The notes under the pieces: model-generated | Seen by the model: the letters and a program-made list of their open reading frames with translations, nothing else | Databases searched by the model: none | What the model was told of the DNA's origin: nothing | Shown here: one piece after another, positions 60,489 to 64,000 of the stretch | How positions within the stretch are numbered: the stretch's first letter is position 1 | Layout of the letters: each line of letters opens with the position of its first letter | Program-made: the position numbers and the translations under genes | Assembly (NCBI GenBank): GCA_020226215.1 | Contig: CM035235.1 | Span: 67,977,283-68,041,282, forward strand | DNA from: Sindora glabra | Taxonomy: Eukaryota > Streptophyta > Magnoliopsida > Fabales > Fabaceae | Length of the DNA: 64,000 nucleotides | Direction: 5' to 3'

Positions 60489-63406
60489 TCAAGAAGCTTC
60501 AACCTTCTGAGACTCTCTTCCTTGCTGCCCTGCAGAATTATTATCTTCTGGACGATGGCGTTTAGCATTAGATTTCCTGTGCTTTTTTCTTTTCAACTTG
60601 TTCTCCCTACAAATTAAGATATTCATTAGGAGAGCATAGTAAAGAAGTAGATGAAGCTGTACTGATATATCAAAAAATGGGAAGCTTCATTTGTATCACC
60701 TTTGCCTACAACTTTCATTTTCTGGACTAACAATGACAGTCCCATTGTTGGAGACAGAATCCCAATATCTTGCCTCTTCCTCACCTGAAATCATTATATT
60801 GATAAATCTGTCAGTAATGCAGAAAGAATCAGTCGAATCACACCATACAAAATTTAAAAAAGGAAAAAAAAAATGAAGCTGTAAACAAATCCAAACCATG
60901 AATTGAACAAAAACAACACCATGGTTTCGTTCAGTTTAATTGATTTTACATGGTTTGATCGAGTTACATGCGTGGGATGCCCCAGGATTGCATCATCATA
61001 AGATAAATGGTTATATCAATATTTATTGGAAAATATAAAAAATGCAAATTAAGTCAATCCATTGGCACAAGCATGCAGTAAAAGAATAGGACAAGGGGTA
61101 CAGTTCATTAATGAAATTGAAGAAACCGGTAGATGCATGACTTCTGAAAACATATTTTTGATTCATGCGATCAAGACAGGGAAAGTAATAAGAAAGAGAT
61201 TGCTACTAACCAGTAACAACTTCTATGGAAGCAATGGAATCCTTCAATGTCAGACCAAAATCTTCAAGAAACTGAGCAGCTGAATGTGCTTTTATGGCAG
61301 ATTCTGGTTGTTCATAACAAACATAACCAGAATCAGCTTCCATTCTGTAGTCAACCCTTTGTTAAACCAATGCACAAAATCATCAAAAAGCTGTTTGATT
61401 ACCGACACCTAGATGCAATACCTGAACGGCGGTCAGCATATAAAGCAGGTGCAACACACGCAAATGTTTGTTGCAGTAAACTGTGCAGAGACAAAAATTC
61501 ATTAACCCAAGGACTTGGATTTTAAGATAATTGTGCTTTTAACTTGTGATGATCAATTTTACGGGCATGATGTTTATCAAATGTCACCAAAGATAAGACA
61601 ATTCATCACAGGATTAAGCTATCATGAGCTTGTTCCTAAACTCATTTCTTCGGCAAAGTAGTAATAAAATAAGACACTTTCTTAGCAGATTAATGCAACC
61701 CAAGGCACTAATTCTGAAACAGAAAAAAAGCAAAAAGAGAACTGTACATCATATATAAAACATATAAAGGAAGAAAATCTAAGATTGAATTCCATCGATA
61801 TTCTCTTAACTACCTTAACATCACCAAATCTCTGAAATAAACTCTTCAAGTTTTCACATGAGACAATGTCCTTTTGTTCATGTCCTTTGACTGAGCTTTT
61901 CTTTACTTTGAAAGTGAGAACTAGACCTCTAGTATAACTGTCATAATCACAAAGAAAGCATAATACATTAATGTTTGGTGAAACCGTGAAAGAATACATA
62001 ACAGCTGAGAAGCAATTCCAAAAACTGACCTTGATCTCTGACTGCTGTTCTTCTTACTACTCAAACTACTTGGGGAACTAGATTTTTCTACATTGCAGAT
62101 GACGTTTGCTCTGTCAATGTCAAATTCTTTCCTGGAAACAATATATATTTACACAACAGAGAGCAATTACAAAAACTCTGTCAAAGGCGAGTTTTCAAAT
62201 TTTGAAGCATGAAGAGAAGGGTAAATCTCAAATAAAAAATGGTTGGCAAGTTAGCTTTTGATTCTGCTTCTTTCATTCCACTATAGTTTTACAAAATCCC
62301 TGCAGCTTCCTATATTTCCATTATTCAATTTAAAGTTATCTATTAACTGTACACATATTTGTTTTTAAAGATTTTCATTACTAATATGCAGAGCATCTTT
62401 ATATAAGATTTGTTAAGACATAAAGAGAAGCCAAATATTACAAAGTTACATGTGATGCAAAGACCATGAAAAATTCCAGTTACATAAGAAATTATGTTTA
62501 TCAGGTTAACAAGTGACAACCGTAACTTACTTTGGTTTCAACTCTAGCTCAATACCAGCATAAAATAAGTTCTTCTGTAGAACCCCAGTAGTTTCTTCCT
62601 CGGTTGAGAACTCAATCAAAGCAGTGCCACAGAAGCATCTTTTATCAGGGACATAAAGAGGTAGCCTCACACTATTAACCTGAAAGATGAGCAGAATTAA
62701 TACCACAGTCGAGAAAAATAATGGAATTCCAAAGGCTAATATCCGTATTCAGTGAAGTCCGTGACTTTCCAACATTAGTAATAAAAAATTGGTGTACAAA
62801 TTCACACTTGCATCAGCATTTGCACCCGCATCATGCTTTTGAGATTGGTGTACAAATTTACATCTAGCATCAATTAGTAATAAAAAATTGAAGCTACACC
62901 AAACCTCTATTAAATAAACATGCAAAAAATTTATCCCCAACTGAAAATCGGTCATTTAAATACGGTAATGGAAAGCGACACACCTTGCCATATTGAGCAA
63001 ACAAGGTTTGCAAATGCTCAATCTTGACATTATACTCGAAAGGTGAGGCTGCAATTGTTCTTGAATCTACTTGCTCTATTACCTCTTCAAACTCTGCAAG
63101 CTTAGTGGCCCCACCTACCTTTTTCCCTTCAAAATCCATGCAGGGGAAAAACCCCAATAGAATATGTTACTCCTTTTATAAAATAACAACTGATATACCT
63201 AACAACTAAGCAAAGGATTAAAATTTCTAGGAGCATGTACTACACCCACCATCCTCAGAAACTTTAAGAAAACTTGACTTCCTCAGAATCTCAGCCACCG
63301 CCTTTAAGATGTTATCAGGAGTGTCCTCTCGTTTTCTAGTACCCAAACCAAGGTAATTTCTCATCCGAGAGAATGAACATATCAAAGCTAACAGCCGCTT
63401 AAGTTA

Positions 63407-63459
<53 letters not shown>

Positions 63460-63899
63460 AATACACATTTAGCTGTTTGTATTTATGTTTTAGCTATGAT
63501 CAGAAAATGAAAGCATTAAAATTTATAGCATCTGTTCGAAAGAACCTATTTTGCAATATCCAATTACATGTAAACATCATTATAATTAATGGGTAGGTTC
63601 ACAATTATACAAAAATGCCAGCTTTAGTTGAAGCAAAAGGATACGGCCATCTGGGCTTCGAGCGACCGACTTCTTAAGGAAATCATCCCGAGGGAGATTG
63701 CTGTCGCTGAAGTAGAATTCCACATACAAACGAGAAAATTTGTGTTATTTTTGCTTCAAACAACAATGAAAAATAAGCTCGATATAATCGCTCACAGGAG
63801 CAGAAACAGAAAAGAAAAACTTGAGGGCAAAAACTGAAGGAATGAGTATTGAAACTCTTGTAAAATTTTCCTCGAGATTCCATCATTCAGAGAAGCCAT
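60489..63899 (-). pseudogene. LA1: La1 copy C: all ten exons present, intron 1 splice sites lost
   Basis: La-type RNA chaperone gene, about 375 codons. Exons: 1 63855-63899 (MASLNDGISRKILQE), 2 63645-63723 (VEFYFSDSNLPRDDFLKKSV, La motif), 3 63250-63387 (LICSFSRMRNYLGLGTRK), 4 62984-63126 (ATKLAEFEEVIEQVDSRTIA), 5 62531-62679 (VNSVRLPLYVPDKRCFCGTA, RRM1), 6 62030-62131, 7 61814-61937 (second RRM, LFQRFGDVK), 8 61211-61356 (EADSGYVCYEQPES), 9 60700-60784 (GEEEARYWDS), 10 60489-60606 (basic, ending SQKVEAS). No internal stop is seen in these exons. Yet intron 1 has TT for GT (63853-63854) and AT for AG (63724-63725), and reading through it meets a stop. The exon 7/8 junction does not join in phase at the sites seen. 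It is probably a young pseudogene; use of another start or splice site cannot be excluded. Confidence 0.75.
63407..63458. repeat. (TAA)n microsatellite in La1-C intron 2
   Basis: About 17 TAA/AAT units directly upstream (in transcription sense) of exon 3, within 25 bp of the acceptor. Absent from copy B. Confidence 0.9.
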
Positions 63900-64000
63900 T
63901 GCCAATTAAGTTGCAATTTGAAAGTCGAAACCCAGGATCATATTTTATTAGCTCTCTTTAGATTAATATAAGTAATTTGTATTTGGCATTGTATCTCAAC

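Overview
The window looks like an AT-rich intergenic and pericentromere-like stretch of a eudicot nuclear genome. Coding pieces are split by short GT-AG introns. There are plant-specific transposable elements (MULE with plant mobile domain, CACTA/En-Spm, Copia, hAT-like, MITEs) and a plant La1-type RNA-binding gene family. I cannot name the species. No clearly intact host gene is present; nearly every recognisable coding segment is a transposon gene, a captured gene fragment or a pseudogene copy.

Layout. 1.1-5.5 kb: decayed CACTA (En/Spm) transposase gene on + followed by its subterminal repeat array. 6.4-7.5 kb: AT-rich MITE with imperfect 8-bp target duplication. 8.1-8.95 kb: end of a second CACTA-like element. 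13.5-14.6 kb: La1 fragment A (+), with an AT-rich MITE in its second intron. 15.5-15.8 kb: GC-rich island of unknown, possibly organellar, origin. 16.5-23.0 kb: Copia element with 353/354-bp LTRs. Its RNase H region is interrupted by a 2.46-kb hAT-like element that carries three exons of a protein phosphatase 2C gene. 25.1-25.8 kb: RNase H-like retroelement remnant. 25.83-36.74 kb: a 10.9-kb MULE flanked by a perfect 9-bp target duplication. It encodes a five-exon plant-mobile-domain (PMD) protein and a two-exon MuDR-type transposase, both on minus and both broken, and has GGCGCC-rich palindrome arrays just inside its ends. A 0.7-kb foldback relative (27.13-27.82 kb) is nested inside it. 40.5-40.8 kb: small reading frame with a threefold internal repeat. 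46.4-47.1 kb: MITE-like GC-skewed repeat. 50.3-53.4 kb and 60.5-63.9 kb: La1 copies B and C, tandem duplicates on minus, separated by a tRNA-like SINE candidate and a decayed pararetrovirus/retroelement polyprotein-like stretch.

How things fit together. The MULE is the best candidate for an unusual system. One element unites a transposase, a PMD protein and long TIRs built of a 33-bp-period hairpin array, and a deletion or foldback derivative with the same termini sits inside it. The three La1 copies, all damaged in different ways, show repeated duplication of one host gene in this neighbourhood. Gene, domain and element names come from recognising family signatures by eye. Exon borders were set by GT/AG sites and phase and were not confirmed by transcripts.
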